Shown: piece by piece, positions 46,507 to 57,849 of the stretch
Numbering within the stretch: the stretch's first letter is position 1
Layout of the letters: every line of letters starts with the position of its first letter
Origin: Adiantum capillus-veneris
Taxonomy: Eukaryota; Streptophyta; Polypodiopsida; Polypodiales; Pteridaceae
Reading direction: 5' to 3'
Length of the DNA: 64,000 bases
NCBI GenBank assembly: GCA_014529385.2
Contig: CM043966.1
Coordinates: 43,403,537-43,467,536 of the forward strand
The notes under the pieces: model-generated
Databases searched by the model: none
Seen by the model: only the letters and a program-made list of their open reading frames with translations
Told to the model about the DNA's origin: nothing
Position numbers and translations under genes: made by a program

Positions 46507-46860
46507 AAGCAAATGTAAATGCTTTCTAAATAAACAATGTTTTTGTGTTATAAGATTAATACTCTTTTGTGCACAAATTTAAATAGTATGCATGCTTAGA
46601 ATCGTGTTTGTGATGACGACGTCACTCAAACACCAAGTAGAATTTGTCACTCTACTTTGGGAGTATGATATGAACTAAAGAGCAGCCATGCTTGCAGCAG
46701 CTACATCTCCCAAGCACCAAATGGACTAGTCATCCATTCTGGAATGATGTCGTAGGGTGAAAAGAGATCTTTTACCCGCTAAGAAACATAGATTAATGAC
46801 TAAGACTTTATCTCTTCTATCTCATAGTCGAGGATGACTATGATTTCAAGAGAGAGGTAA
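46507..46860 (+). other. 3' untranslated region and polypurine tract of A2
   Basis: Collinear with A1 3964-4323, including the three stem-loops and the AAGAGAGAGG tract before the LTR. Confidence 0.8.
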
Positions 46861-47544
46861 TGTCATAAGATCTAATATCTAACCAACCCAAATGATTTTC
46901 TCATATTAAACTGATCATTTAATGTGGGAGAATAAATGGGAACAAGGGTTAGAATATAGACATGTGCTTATGGATCTGTCTCAATACGAGGCCAAGGTTA
47001 AAGGGATCCAAATGAGAGATGGTATGTTAAAGAGTAATTCCTACTCAATGGAGCTTAAAGACCTTAGGGTTAGCTTCATTAAAGACCTCCAAAAGTTCGT
47101 GTTAAAAAGTCCTTTGACCTTCGACAAGCTAGGGCTGACCTTGAGGTGGGAATCCTAGCCAAGCATGAGGTGCTTATCGACTTGCTAAGTAAGGTACTTA
47201 AGGTGTTTGTGGGAACCTTGCCCAAGCTTGAGGCGCTTCTCATGCTTAAATGATGAAGGTTCGTGAAGTATTCAATTCAAACATAATCTCTCAAGAGGCA
47301 TAAAAAATTTTCATGCTTAAATGACTAGGTGCTTGAAGTGTTCAATTTAAACATGATATCTTAAGAAGCATAAAAGACACATGTCAAGATCCTCCACATG
47401 TGGCCCTCATGATGTGCTTGAATCCTATTGGATAGGCTTTAAAGAGGTCCAATGAGAATTTAGATACATAAAAATAAATAATTAAGTTCTTTCTCTCAAA
47501 GAGGGAAAAGAGGACACATGTCCAAATGATATAATTAAATAATA

Positions 47545-47592
<48 letters not shown>

Positions 47593-47996
47593 GGACCAAG
47601 CATGAGAGGGGGGTATACTCTCCCACACACACACACAAACTCTCTCATTGTGGGAAGTGAAAAGTGCAAAGCTCCCTCTCCTTCTCCAAGCTTGTTGAGA
47701 AGTGGAGAGCCTACACCAACACTCTTGTCTATGGAATGCAAATCCAACCAAGAGCCATACTTCAATGCTGAAGCTTTCCATCTTCTTCATATTCATTACT
47801 ATGCCATTATGTTGTGCTAAGTAAGAAGAGTGATGATAAGTGAGGAACTATTTCTTTCGCCTATGGATGATTCTTCTTCCTCTTCCCTACCCTCATTCCC
47901 CGGTAGCTCTCTCCACCTTCGAAGGTGTTTGAGGCCTTGGGAATGAGGCTTGGGATAGTTAATGCTTTTGGCAAAGTTTATGTTATGCTTGTGATG
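46861..47996 (+). repeat. 3' LTR of A2 (L2), 3' truncated
   Basis: It begins TGTCATAAGATCTAATATC and follows L1 until CTTGTGATG at 47996 (L1 position about 5612), where element C begins. A pure (AG)n tract at 47548-47590 lies inside it and is absent from L1. Confidence 0.9.
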
Positions 47997-48925
47997 TGTT
48001 AGAAGCTGGACACACCCTACGAAAATTGACTACTCGGCAGATCATCATTTTTTGTAATTATTCATTTATTGAGAAAAACCGACATTTCACCTTGTAAATA
48101 TTGGGGCTTACAGAAGTTTCCAGATTGTATCCCAGTTTTGACATTTAGATTGAGTAGATGGTTAATTTGGAACTTTAGGGTTTGAAAATTGTAAGGTATT
48201 TATACCACTTTTTGACCTTAATGAAAAACCTTTGTCATTAAAAAAAAAAGTTTTGAAGTCTGTGAGTGAGCGTATTGTGTACGAGAGAGAGTGTGAGATT
48301 CATCTTGACGCTACGTGTGCACCGGTGGTCGGAATCGAGTGCAAAGAAGTGCAGCGTGTTGCCCCCGACGAGAGCTACGTGCCGATACCTACATTGCGCG
48401 CGTACAGTCCGGTTTTGCGAGCTCCATCTACGAGCTTCATTTGGTGATTTGGTGAGCATACGTTGTCCGATTTTGCATTGCAACATATCGACGCGTTCAC
48501 ATTGAGTAGAGATACACATTAGGCACTTTAGATTTCAGAAACGAAGACTTGCAAATTTCGGCCAGACATCCTACGTGATTTTGCACCAGGTGTTTTGGGT
48601 TTGGGTTTTGGTTCATAGACCTTAGGGAGAGCGACCTATTGGTGTTAGTAGGGTCTCCTTCAAGTTCTGTGGTGTTTCGAGATTGTTTGATGGGTGTTCG
48701 GCTCTAGAAAGCGTTGTAGGAAGTTTCCTCTTATGCACTCGTGAAGGCTGTGACTTAAACATTGGGCAAGGACCTCTGTAGGAATTAGTTAGGAGTCGGT
48801 CGAGTGTAGGTTGACACTCTATGCTTGCTTCCACGCGTCTGCAGGTCGAGCTTCGTCCTTAGTTGACAAATCTTGTTAGGTGAGTTCTCGTGTGCTGACG
48901 TCCGTCGCGACATATCTGTCCAACA
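47997..48925 (+). repeat. 5' LTR of element C, 929 bp
   Basis: The start TGTTAGAAGCTGGACAC directly follows truncated L2, and the end CTGTCCAACA directly precedes the primer site. A TATTTATA box is at 48197-48204. Near 48564 it contains AGACATCCTACGTG, a half-site of the palindrome that recurs in the leader. No second copy exists in the window. Confidence 0.8.
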
Positions 48926-48926
48926 T

Positions 48927-48944
48927 TGGCACCGCTGTCGGGGA
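48927..48944 (+). other. primer binding site of element C (tRNA-Asp type)
   Basis: TGGCACCGCTGTCGGGGA matches the complement of the plant tRNA-Asp 3' end (TGGCGCCGTTGCCGGGGA) apart from three changes, two of them at CpG or adjacent bases. Confidence 0.85.
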
Positions 48945-50722
48945 CGAAAACCTTAGGTGGGTGACCGAGACTATTCCTTGAGGATAGGGATTCTTTGGCT
49001 TGCCAAGAGTCTCGTTTTACATTTAGATAGGATCAAAGGGTGGAGAACTCTCTAGGTCTTAGAGGGAGTCTAGGAAGCATGTGTCTGGCCTAGATCCTTC
49101 GACTAAGGTAGATTTAGGTAGATTAAGATAGTTTTAGATATTAGTTGAGTTCCTGAGTAGAAGTTGGAGTGGTAGAAGCGGTGAGAGGAGCGCTTGAGAG
49201 TCCAGAGAGGCCAGAAAGCAACCAAAACACCATTATCACCATATCATATGATGAGTAGAAGTAGAGTAAGTAGGACATCAAGATTCAGGATCTAGAGCAC
49301 TTCATGCATGTATACTTTCTTGGTAGATTCATCACAAGGTTGTAAAAGATGCAAAAAGACACAAAAGTGTGTTTGAAAGCTGAAGTGAAGTCCAAAAGTT
49401 ACTGTGAGTGTTTCTGATAGAGCTGCAGAGCATCAGAATCATTTCTGTCAGGAAAAATTTAATTTTAAGCCAGGAGACATCCTACGCGTAGGATGTCTAC
49501 AGGCTAATCTGGTGGGAATTTCGGAATTTTGAGTTGACCAGTGTGTTCAGAAGGTGGGGTTTACCCTATTTTCACCTGGAAAGTAGAAATTTGACCATAT
49601 CTTGACAGGATAAGGCGAGATAGACTGAAATTGCCAGACATCCTACCCAAATTGTGCCAAAGCATTATTTTAAAACCAAAACCATAGGATGGCTGCATGA
49701 GCATGATCCGCATGATATATTGAGTGACTGGGAGAGGTTTCATCTCATTTGGGTGAGAAAATTGGGTTCTAAGCAGACTTTAGCACTTTTGACTGAAAAA
49801 GGCTAGAACAGCTAAAATTGGGGACTTTTGAAATCCAAACCAAAATCTAAGCATACCACTAGGTTTCTGACATCAAGGGGAAGCTGTGGGTCAAGTCTGG
49901 GGTCAAACAGACCAAAAAGACATCCTATCAAAGTGATCAGCAAAGTGATCAGCACCTCAAGGGGAGCCTGTGCTTTGAATTTGAAGCCATTCTGATGAAA
50001 AAGACATCCTACGCGTAGGATGTCTAAAGCAAGAAATTGAAGCCAAATACTGACTGTGGGCATAGCAAGGTGTTGTATAGCCTGAGGCAAGCCTCCTAGT
50101 CAATTTTGGTCCAAATTGGAGTTGATTAGACTGATCAAGACCAGCAGCAGGCTGTCGGAACAGATTTCTGATCCATTGACCAGCTTATAGGTGTCCAAAT
50201 CAAAAAGTAAAAACAGCTGTGGACTCAGCACATCAAGGGGAATCCATAGTGCAAAAATCCAGGCTGAACAGAGCAGGAGACATCCTACGTGTAGGATGTC
50301 TACTGATGCTTAGTGAAGAGAAAATTTGACTGGGCTTAGACAGTGAAGTTCCATTTGGATTAAGGGTTCCAGAACTTCTTTCAGAAGTGATTTTGGACCT
50401 TGTTTGGCCATTTGACGGAGCAAAGACTGAATTCAAACTTTTTCACGTAAATTAACCAGCATCCGAGGGAAGTACAATTCCAGATTAGCAGACCTAATCC
50501 AGAGCATCAACAGTGTATAAAATATAGTAGTGGTTGAGATTAACTCTCCAATTATACCAATCATTACTAAGATAACCTCTAGCAGTTAGATACTTTGATT
50601 CGATTGCCGAAATTAAACGCTTGTGTACAAGTATATTCAGCAGCAAAGCAAGAAGTTGTGCGGAGACTGATCCTTTGCCATGTGAGTGGTTGGATTTGTG
50701 ATAAATTGCATTGATAAGTTTG
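48945..50722 (+). other. leader of element C with repeated 24-bp palindromes
   Basis: 1.8 kb with no open frame of note. A 24-bp palindrome with core CATCCTACGCGTAGGATG is at 49475-49498 and 50002-50025, and a version with one change at 50278-50301; half-sites start at 49636 and 49918. A second phrase, CATCAAGGGG or CTCAAGGGG, lies 40-70 bases before several of them (49868, 49957, 50232). Confidence 0.8.
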
Positions 50723-51598
50723 ATGAATTTAAGATCAGGAAGGTACATTTTTAGAGACCAAAAGGTGACAAGTGACCAAGGTAGCTTAGTGTCCACCGAG
50801 GAGAGTGTAACTCAGGCAAGACTAGATCCACTAGCACCGATTATTGAGGAAGGTAGTGATACTGACACTTCATCATACAAATCCTTCTTCATGATGGGTA
50901 GTCAACACCCAGGAGGTTTCACCTATGACGGACCAATGCCAGGAGAAAGCACCTCCCTAAATCCTTTGAATGATTCCAAGTTCATTGTGATCTTCTTAGA
51001 AGGAACAAACTCGAGGGGAGCCCTAGTCTATTCTAACTATCAAGGACGCAAGTGCATTTGTATTGAAGAAAGACCGGCTCAGAGATTAGAGATAATTCGA
51101 GTCTATGATGATGGAGGTAGATTCCGAGACGAAAAGGGGAACCACTATCTGATAGTTAGTAACCCTGAAGATTACAACAGATATGGAGATAGCGTGGCGA
51201 AAGGGAAAATGGTTTCAAAAACTCAAGAACTGCCACCAAACATTGATCGACCTAGAGCAATTTTTATGTATGATAAAAAAACAACCAGGGTTTCAACTTA
51301 TAATGAGAACCTGGGAATCTACAAGCATGAGAGCGGGGGAATAGTCTCTTACTTTCGCTGCAAAGAACCATACTTAACCGAGTTAAGCAAAGACAAAGTT
51401 CTTTACTTATTCTCTTATGAAACTGCTATAGGGAAGGAAATAGTTTTTGTTGATAGGTACGAGTGGGAATACCAACGTATTCTCCCAGAGGAGGTAGAAA
51501 AGGCAATAGTTCCAGGAGCATCAACATATGCCCCCGACGAAGTGCCAAGAGCCACCTACACCCCTAGCAAGTGGACAAATCCCTTTTCAAAAGAGTAG
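50723..51598 (+). CDS. ORF1 of element C, 291 codons, unknown function
   Basis: ATG at 50723 begins MNLRSGRYIFRDQKV. The frame is open for 291 codons and holds FIVIFLEGTNSRGALVY, RKCICIEERPAQRLEII and NPFSKE at the end; no known domain or transmembrane segment is evident. It stops at TAG 51596-51598, and the next codons in the same frame (DVTSHSTQPQTFNN) lead into gag after a 28-base duplication. It may therefore be an N-terminal extension of Gag or a separate protein. Plant gypsy elements of the Tat/Ogre group are known to carry an extra ORF before gag. Confidence 0.7.
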   Translation: MNLRSGRYIFRDQKVTSDQGSLVSTEESVTQARLDPLAPIIEEGSDTDTSSYKSFFMMGSQHPGGFTYDGPMPGESTSLNPLNDSKFIVIFLEGTNSRGALVYSNYQGRKCICIEERPAQRLEIIRVYDDGGRFRDEKGNHYLIVSNPEDYNRYGDSVAKGKMVSKTQELPPNIDRPRAIFMYDKKTTRVSTYNENLGIYKHESGGIVSYFRCKEPYLTELSKDKVLYLFSYETAIGKEIVFVDRYEWEYQRILPEEVEKAIVPGASTYAPDEVPRATYTPSKWTNPFSKE

Positions 51599-52915
51599 GA
51601 CGTGACCTCACATTCTACCCAACCGCAGACATTCAACAACCAAAACCAACCAGCAACTCAACCATCATTGCAAGCATGGCTTCGACAGAGTGCAACATTG
51701 GTGCAACATTCGACAGAGTGCAACATTGGTGCAAGACCAAAACCGAGATGGTTATCAAGCTGCACGAGGACTAAGGGATTTGCAAGAACCACCACTCTAT
51801 TCAAGGTATCAAGGAGAGAGTAAGTCAAAGACTCAAGGGTCAACAGAGCCTGGAAGACCACCCATAGAACGAGTTCGAAGAGATGAACCATCTCTTGCAA
51901 GAACTGTTAGAAATTATGGTTTAGGAGCACCATTGGGAGAGGAACCAGCTTACTATAGAAGACCAAAGGAGGTATATCGATTAGGACGTGGAGATCCAAT
52001 GATGAGGTTTGTAGACCATCGTAGAATTAGACCTTCTCGAGTGCAAAAATGGGTAAACAAGAAATACACAGGAAACAGAGATCCAAGAGATCATGTAGCA
52101 ACCTTTGTGCGTGTAATTAGAGCGGAAGAGGTGTTAGACTTCCCTACCCAATTTGCAGGGTTTGGACTAACCCTAGAGGATGATGCTGCTACTTGGTTTG
52201 ACTCTGTGGAGCTTAGAGACTTTGAGTCTATGGAGGAGGTGTTTGATGAGTTTATCGAGGAATTCTCACAAAGGGGGATAGCTCATAATACCGTCTCACA
52301 AATCCATAAATTCAAACAGAAAGACGGAGAATATATGCGAAAGGCAGTCCTACGACTAAAAAGATATGTTAAGTTCTGTCCTGTGGAAGAACTGCCAACT
52401 CAGTCCAGACTTATGCTTATATTTATCCAAGGACTAAGGAATGCAGATCTCCAGAAGGACTTATATATGAAGAGGATCACGACGTTGAATGAGTTAACCA
52501 AGGAGGCTCTTTACCTTGTAGACAATTGTTCAGTCTACAAAGAGGGTGAGTTCAAGGATCTTGACGACGATTCATCTTCACAACAAAGTGGAAGCAAGTC
52601 TTCTAAGACAGCACCGAAAGGAGAAGTAGCTGTAAGCCAGGAGCAACTTGTAGAGGAAGTGCTAAAAAAGATTAACTTGTACGCCAAACCCCAGGCTAAA
52701 CCGCCCAAGTGGTGTGCTATTGAACAAAAATGGACAAACCATGGATGGAGGAATGTTATTATAACAATGGATATGTTAGAGAGAGACCTTACAGTCCCCA
52801 AGCTCAGGTAGCTTCTCCTCAAGTTCCACCGATGCAAGCAGGCAACCTACCAGGACCTGTAGGTGTAGAAAGACCACAACCAGTGTTGGGGCAACAACCA
52901 CCCGTACCAGGATTA
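51599..52915 (+). pseudogene. gag: gag of element C
   Basis: Gag builds the particle. The frame 51690-52811 reads RDPRDHVATFVRVIRAEEV, FAGFGLTLEDDAATWFDSV, FIEEFSQRGIAHNTVSQIH and LTKEALYLVDN, the usual retrotransposon-gag domain. At 51683-51738 a 28-bp tandem duplication (CGACAGAGTGCAACATTGGT...) puts this frame out of register with ORF1. A frameshift near 52740 moves the proline/glutamine-rich part (VPPMQAGNLPGPVG) to another frame, ending TGA at 52916. Confidence 0.88.
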
Positions 52916-53447
52916 TGACCAGTCGGCATAAGATACACCCCAACCGTAACCGAATCAGAAGAGAAGGCTTTGGTGTCTATGCATGTATATTATGAAGATC
53001 CCAATGGATATGTGGCAAACCCTGTCTATTATCCACTGGAAGAACCCTCGACACCAGAACCATGGAGCATGATAGGAAATACAAGACCACCAATAGCTGC
53101 ACAGGCAGCAGGAGAAGGAAGATATAGATTAGATGAACGAACATTGTTGTTCATAGCCAACGGAGGCAATGGGCGGACAGAGACATGCATACCAACAAAG
53201 AGGAGCTCAAGGAGCACCTCAACAACCCAAGGGACCCTGCTACAAGTGTGGTGGAGACCATTGGCTAAGAGAATGTCCTCATGATGAAATCATTAGAGTC
53301 AACGCATATTGCACCGAGTGTGGAGTTACTCATTTGTTTCCTGATTTCCCTAAGAACCCGCGCAAAGGAGCAAAAACTACTTTGAACATGCTGGAAGCAG
53401 TGCCTTCCTGTGGAGGGTCAGAAAATGAAACAATCATACCTATTTAG
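52916..53447 (+). pseudogene. gag: nucleocapsid region of element C with two zinc-knuckle-like motifs
   Basis: After SMHVYYEDPNGYV and a frameshift near 53165 the frame reads CYKCGGDHWLREC (CX2CX3HX4C, one residue shorter than the usual knuckle) and then CTECGVTHLFPDF, where the last Cys is replaced by Phe. The first would bind zinc and RNA; the second is probably inactive. A TAG follows at 53445-53447, with the same frame continuing afterwards. Confidence 0.75.
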
Positions 53448-54650
53448 GCGGTGACACGAGCCCAAGCTCAAAGAATGACGAACGAACCCATAATTGAAGA
53501 GCCAAAAACCGATGCCCCAAGTTCAGAAATGAAAAATCAGAGAAGCACTTGGAAAGCGAGAAAGGCGCGGATGAAAGCCAGGAAAGAACGAGAGCAAATG
53601 GCTCTATCCGAGGAGTTAAAACACACAAAGGATAGATTAGAGCGGTTAGAGAATCTAGCTAGCTTAAGCTCACACACCACGGCAGCCATAGCACCAAACG
53701 AAATAGCAGAACCCAAGAGTGCAGGATCAGGAGGATTAGTACTGGCAGACAAGGTAAATGAGCAGTTGGATGCACTTATAAAAGCTTACGAAGCCAGACT
53801 CAAAAAGAACCAAACCCAAGAGCAAAGATGGATGACTTATCCATATGATGAAATAGAAAAACAGAGGTTGGAAATGTGTAGAAAGATGATTGAAACAACT
53901 CAATCTTTGATGGAAAACCCGCTTGGTAAACCTGCAAATTGGCATGAAGTACCAGCTCTAACCCCTATCCAACCAGCTTTAGAGGAACAAGTAGAAACGA
54001 AGGAAAGACTCACGAATGCCTATGAGTCTAGGGGAGAACCTATCATAGTTCCAAATACAACAGGTGAGGCAAGTGACGGGTTCTAGCCTAAAACATTGGC
54101 AGAAATGGGTAAGGACTGTAATGGTCTAGATGATCTGTGGAAGCAAATCCATGAGGCCAACAAAGCTAACAGGGTGAGTAACCACATGAAAAACACGAGA
54201 AAAGAGAAAAACGAGATCTTACCTCCTATTGAAGAATTTGAGGCAAGATCACAAGTGAACTTTGACATACATTCACAAGGGAGAGACTAGGGATCAATTA
54301 GTTCAGGGCACAACCAACCAGACTCGTTGAAAACTCTACCCTCTTACCTAGGAGAGTATGAAGCCAAGTCTGAAGTGAGAGCAATTTCAATTCAAAGACT
54401 TTCTTCTAACAAAGTGATGGATTCACAAGGGTTGATTGAGTTATTGTCCACCCCGGTCGCATGCACAATCACATTAGCCGAACTGCTAAGGTTACAACCA
54501 AACATGTGGACCACAGTGGGCAAATGCCTAGAAAAATTTGGAGTGAAAGACCCCACCTCGAAGCTTCAGGAAGGGATCAGAGAATTGGACAGGCCTCAAC
54601 TAAATACTAGGCCAGTACCATTAAACAAAGTTGGAGAGTATTGCGAAGGA
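53448..54650 (+). pseudogene. Gag-protease spacer of element C (charged, coiled coil)
   Basis: In one frame with two TAG stops (54084-54086 and 54288-54290) this codes a basic, Lys/Arg/Glu-rich stretch (KARKARMKARKEREQ, DRLERLENLASLS) likely to form a coiled coil, followed by LAELLRLQPNMW and the lead-in to the protease. No known domain. It is part of the long gag-pro reading frame. Confidence 0.55.
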
Positions 54651-55114
54651 GAAGATGGAAACACCACGCTACCAGTAGAATTCCAAGGAGTAGTTTCCAA
54701 AGCTATTCTTGACAGTGGAGCGGGAGTTATCTGGAAAAAATGGGGAAAACCAGCTTTAAGAGCTACCAGAATGAAATTGCAATTGGTAGATGGGTTCATG
54801 GAAAAGCCTCTAGGACTTTTAGAAAAAGTGATTGTCACTTCATGCGGAATCGAGTATGGCATACATTTGCAATAGTCGATTTCGACAAAAAGAACATTTT
54901 GGGAAGACCGTTCATGCGACAATTGAATATGGTCCAGGATTGGGGTTACGACCACATATACCTCAGACATGGCGAGACAACAACCAATATACACCTAAAA
55001 GACCATAGTTACAAGGATGTGAACCAGACTCCAGTGGAAGAGTTTGATTCAGCTACAGTCGCAGGATCGGAACTCCCAGCATGGTTAGAGCAACAAAAAG
55101 AGCTATGGATATGA
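54651..55114 (+). pseudogene. pro: protease 1 of element C (retropepsin, between gag and pol)
   Basis: The catalytic motif AILDSGAGV has its Asp codon at 54711-54713. The middle part (LQLVDGFMEKPLGLLEKV) and, after a one-base frameshift near 54865, the C-terminal block FAIVDFDKKNILGRPFM are as expected for a retropepsin of about 110 residues. It ends in a TGA at 55112-55114, with the frame continuing into the next region. Confidence 0.85.
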
Positions 55115-55933
55115 GGAGCTTCACATTGTGGAAGCCTAAAAAAAGAGGAATACGTCTTAGAAAGAGCGATTGAGGACAAGGAGTATATTCCGGAACCTTT
55201 TCCTGAAGATGCCTTGGAACCTCTAGAATGGGAACACATACTAGCAACATTGGATGTCTGTACCATTACAGAGAATTCAACAATAAAATTTTGCAATAAG
55301 GATGGCTATGATGTGCTACCCTATTCAATGGTAAGACTTATAGCAGGAGGAGATGAGGTGGTATAACTACCAGAACAAGAAGAGTTCTATAACTCCTCTG
55401 AACATCTGGAGGTAAACAACGATGCAGATAATGAGTGTTCAGACAACTCAAGTGAGCGTGAGGGAAAAACAAAGAATATCAAGTTTTATGATTTTGCTAA
55501 TCAACACCCTAGATGCCAGGAACGTTATAGGAGAAAACGAGCAGGAAACAAAGCGAGAGAGAACTTGATGCCCAGGATGAAAGATAAAACTCACTATTTG
55601 ATGCTTGTAAAAGCAAAGGATTGTGTAAAAGATCAAATATCATCAAGATTCTCAAAAGTTCGAAGGGAAAGAACGCAAGAGGAAATAAGACAAGTACAAA
55701 AAGCTAAAACTAAAACAAAATCACAAAAATCTCAAAAATAAAAAAAAGAAACAACGAAAGACCAAGAGTGGACCAAACTGGAGCGTGAACAGAAATACCA
55801 AGAACTGAAACGGTCTTTACGAGAGGTATGGACTACTGAGGGAGATAGTGATGGTAAAGGGGAGTCAGAAAAGGAAAACATGAATGTACCATCACACTAT
55901 AAAAATTTATCATCCAGAATAGAAAAATCATAA
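55115..55933 (+). pseudogene. protease-pol linker of element C, ends in TAATG
   Basis: The same frame as the end of protease 1 continues with YVLERAIEDKEYIPEPF, FYDFANQHPRCQERYRRK and a Lys/Gln-rich basic end, broken by TAA at 55364-55366 and 55739-55741. It ends TAA at 55931-55933. The last A of this stop is the first A of the ATG of the pol frame. No domain is recognised. Confidence 0.6.
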
Positions 55934-57585
55934 TGACACCACTAGTCAGGGAAAGAACAAACCAAGAATCTTACGATGGGCTAGAAAATGCAAAAAGGAT
56001 AGACCTCGCGGAACCAGGTGAGAAGCCTCAGCCGGTCTATATCGCAACCGATTTAGAGCCTGAAGAAGAAGAACGGCTAACACAACTTCTCAAGAAGTAT
56101 AAAGATGTGTTTGCATGGTCCTACAAAGACCTCAAAGGAGTTGATCCATCGATATGCCAACATACAATTCCTTTGAAATCAGATGCAAAACCTAGCAAAC
56201 AGCGTCCTTATACATATAATGACACATTTCCTAAACGAATCAAAGAAGAGATTGACAAGCTGATGGAAGCTGAATTCATCTATGATATCAAACATACAGA
56301 TTGGGTGTCACCCATTGTGGTAGTCCCCAAAAAGAATGGAAAACTGCGAGTGTGTGTGAACCTCAAAAAGGTCAATGCAGCCACCATAAGAGATAATTAT
56401 TCTTTGCCGATCACAGAACATGTACTTGAGAGGGTGGCCGGGAAACGGGCTTATTCCTTTCTGGACGGGTTTTCAGGATACAACCAACTGGCAATTGCAA
56501 TAGAGGATCAACACAAAACAGCGTTTGCCACAGAATGGGAAATATATGCATATCGAGTTATGCCGTTTGGCTTAACTAATGCCCTAGCTACCTTTCAAAG
56601 GTTAATGACGCACGCGTTCAAAGAATACCTGAGAATATTCTTAGAAATATACGTGGATGATCTTTGTGTACACTCTCTTCTACGAGAGGAACATATTGAC
56701 CATTTGCAAAAGGTATTTGAAAAATGCAGGACATATCGAATTTGTCTTAACCCGAAAAAGTGTATTTTTATGGTTAGGCAAGGCCGCATCTTAGGACACA
56801 TTGTCTCAAGAAATGGCATAACCACTGACCTAGACAAAGTCAAAGTCATAGTAGACCTACCCAGGCCTACTAATGCGAAACAAGTGCAATCCTTCATGGG
56901 ACATTGTGGGTATTATCGAAAATTCATATATATGTATGCAGTCATCGCACAACCTCTGTATGGTTTGCTAGTCAATTTTGACTGGACCGAGGAGTGTGAA
57001 ACTTCATTCCAAAAGCTGAAGAAAAACCTTATATCATCACCTGTACTTAAAGCACCGGATTGGGAAAAAATATTCCATGTTCACATTGATGCCTCTGCAT
57101 ATGCAATCGGGAGTATTCTGGCTCAACCTAGAGACGGAACAATGGATTTTCTAGTTTGTTATGCTAGCCGACAATTAAACAGTGCAAAAAAGAACTACAC
57201 AACCATCGAAAGACAGGGGTTATGAATAATTTATGTTGTAAAGAAATTTCGGCATTATTTGCTCGCAAACAAATTTGTGTTCTTCACAGATCAGCAAGCT
57301 CTTTTGTATCTGGTAAATAAACCATGCAATACAGGGAGAATTGTACGCTGGTTTATTATATTGCTAGAGTTTGATTTCACAGTAGTAGTCAAAAAGGGTA
57401 AAACCCATCTACGGACGGATCATCTTTCAAGGATACACAATGGGGAAGCTCCTGAAGGAGTGGATGATGACATACCAGATGCTTATCTTTTCAATATTGA
57501 AATGATACCCAAATGGTCTCAGGAAATTGTTAGCACTCTTTCCTTTGGAGGTAGGTTTGATAACACGGAAGACAGATCCAAATAA
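55933..57585 (+). pseudogene. pol: reverse transcriptase and RNase H of element C
   Basis: ATG at 55933 opens MTPLVRERTNQESYDGL. RT blocks: [66 protein letters not shown] with intact YVDD, GRILGHIVSRNGI and FMGHCGYYRKFI. RNase H: FHVHIDASAYAIGSILAQ, FFTDQQALLYLVNK and LRTDHLSRIHNG. Only a TGA at 57223-57225 and the TAA at 57583-57585 interrupt one long frame. It is the best-preserved gene of the window apart from Gag of copia II. Confidence 0.95.
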
Positions 57586-57849
57586 CAAACAATTCGACAA
57601 ACAAAAAACTTCCATTTGATTGTAGGACGGCAGTATCATCTAGGATCGGGCCAAATTCTACGATTATGTATAAATTGGGAAGAATTCGAGTGTTACCTTG
57701 AAGAAGTGCATGTCGAGGATTGTGCATTTCATTGTTCAACAGTGAAAACACACAAGAGACTGAAACAATTAGGGGTTTATTGGTAAACTATATACGCAAA
57801 CACACATGCTTATGTTAACAATTGTACTATATGTAGTGCCAAACGACCA
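57586..57849 (+). pseudogene. pol: extra H2C2 zinc-binding module of element C
   Basis: In the pol frame between RNase H and the usual integrase N-terminus, His codons at 57709 and 57730 and Cys codons at 57823 and 57832 lie in HVEDCAFHCSTVKTHKRL, LGVYW, a TAA at 57784-57786, and AYVNNCTICSAKRP. The pattern with a W at the middle (YW-T-IYANTHAY) is the same as in the standard H2C2 module that follows 370 bases later. Confidence 0.7.

Larger units (their letters stand above)
37163..47996 (+). mobile_element. Ty3/gypsy family A copy 2 (A2), interrupted by copia II
   Basis: Sequence from TTCGGGATTTACATCTCAAGG onwards aligns with A1 from about base 104. The host copy runs 37163-40820, is split by copia II, and resumes at 46324 with the chromodomain, 3' untranslated region and a truncated LTR. 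Compared with A1 it has internal deletions near 38465, 39180 and 39840, an insertion at 38640-38885, and different stops. Confidence 0.93.

Noticed and set aside
50723-51598. Viral movement or envelope protein for ORF1 of element C
   Set aside because: No signal peptide, transmembrane segment or family motif can be seen; position before gag fits an extra retrotransposon ORF better.
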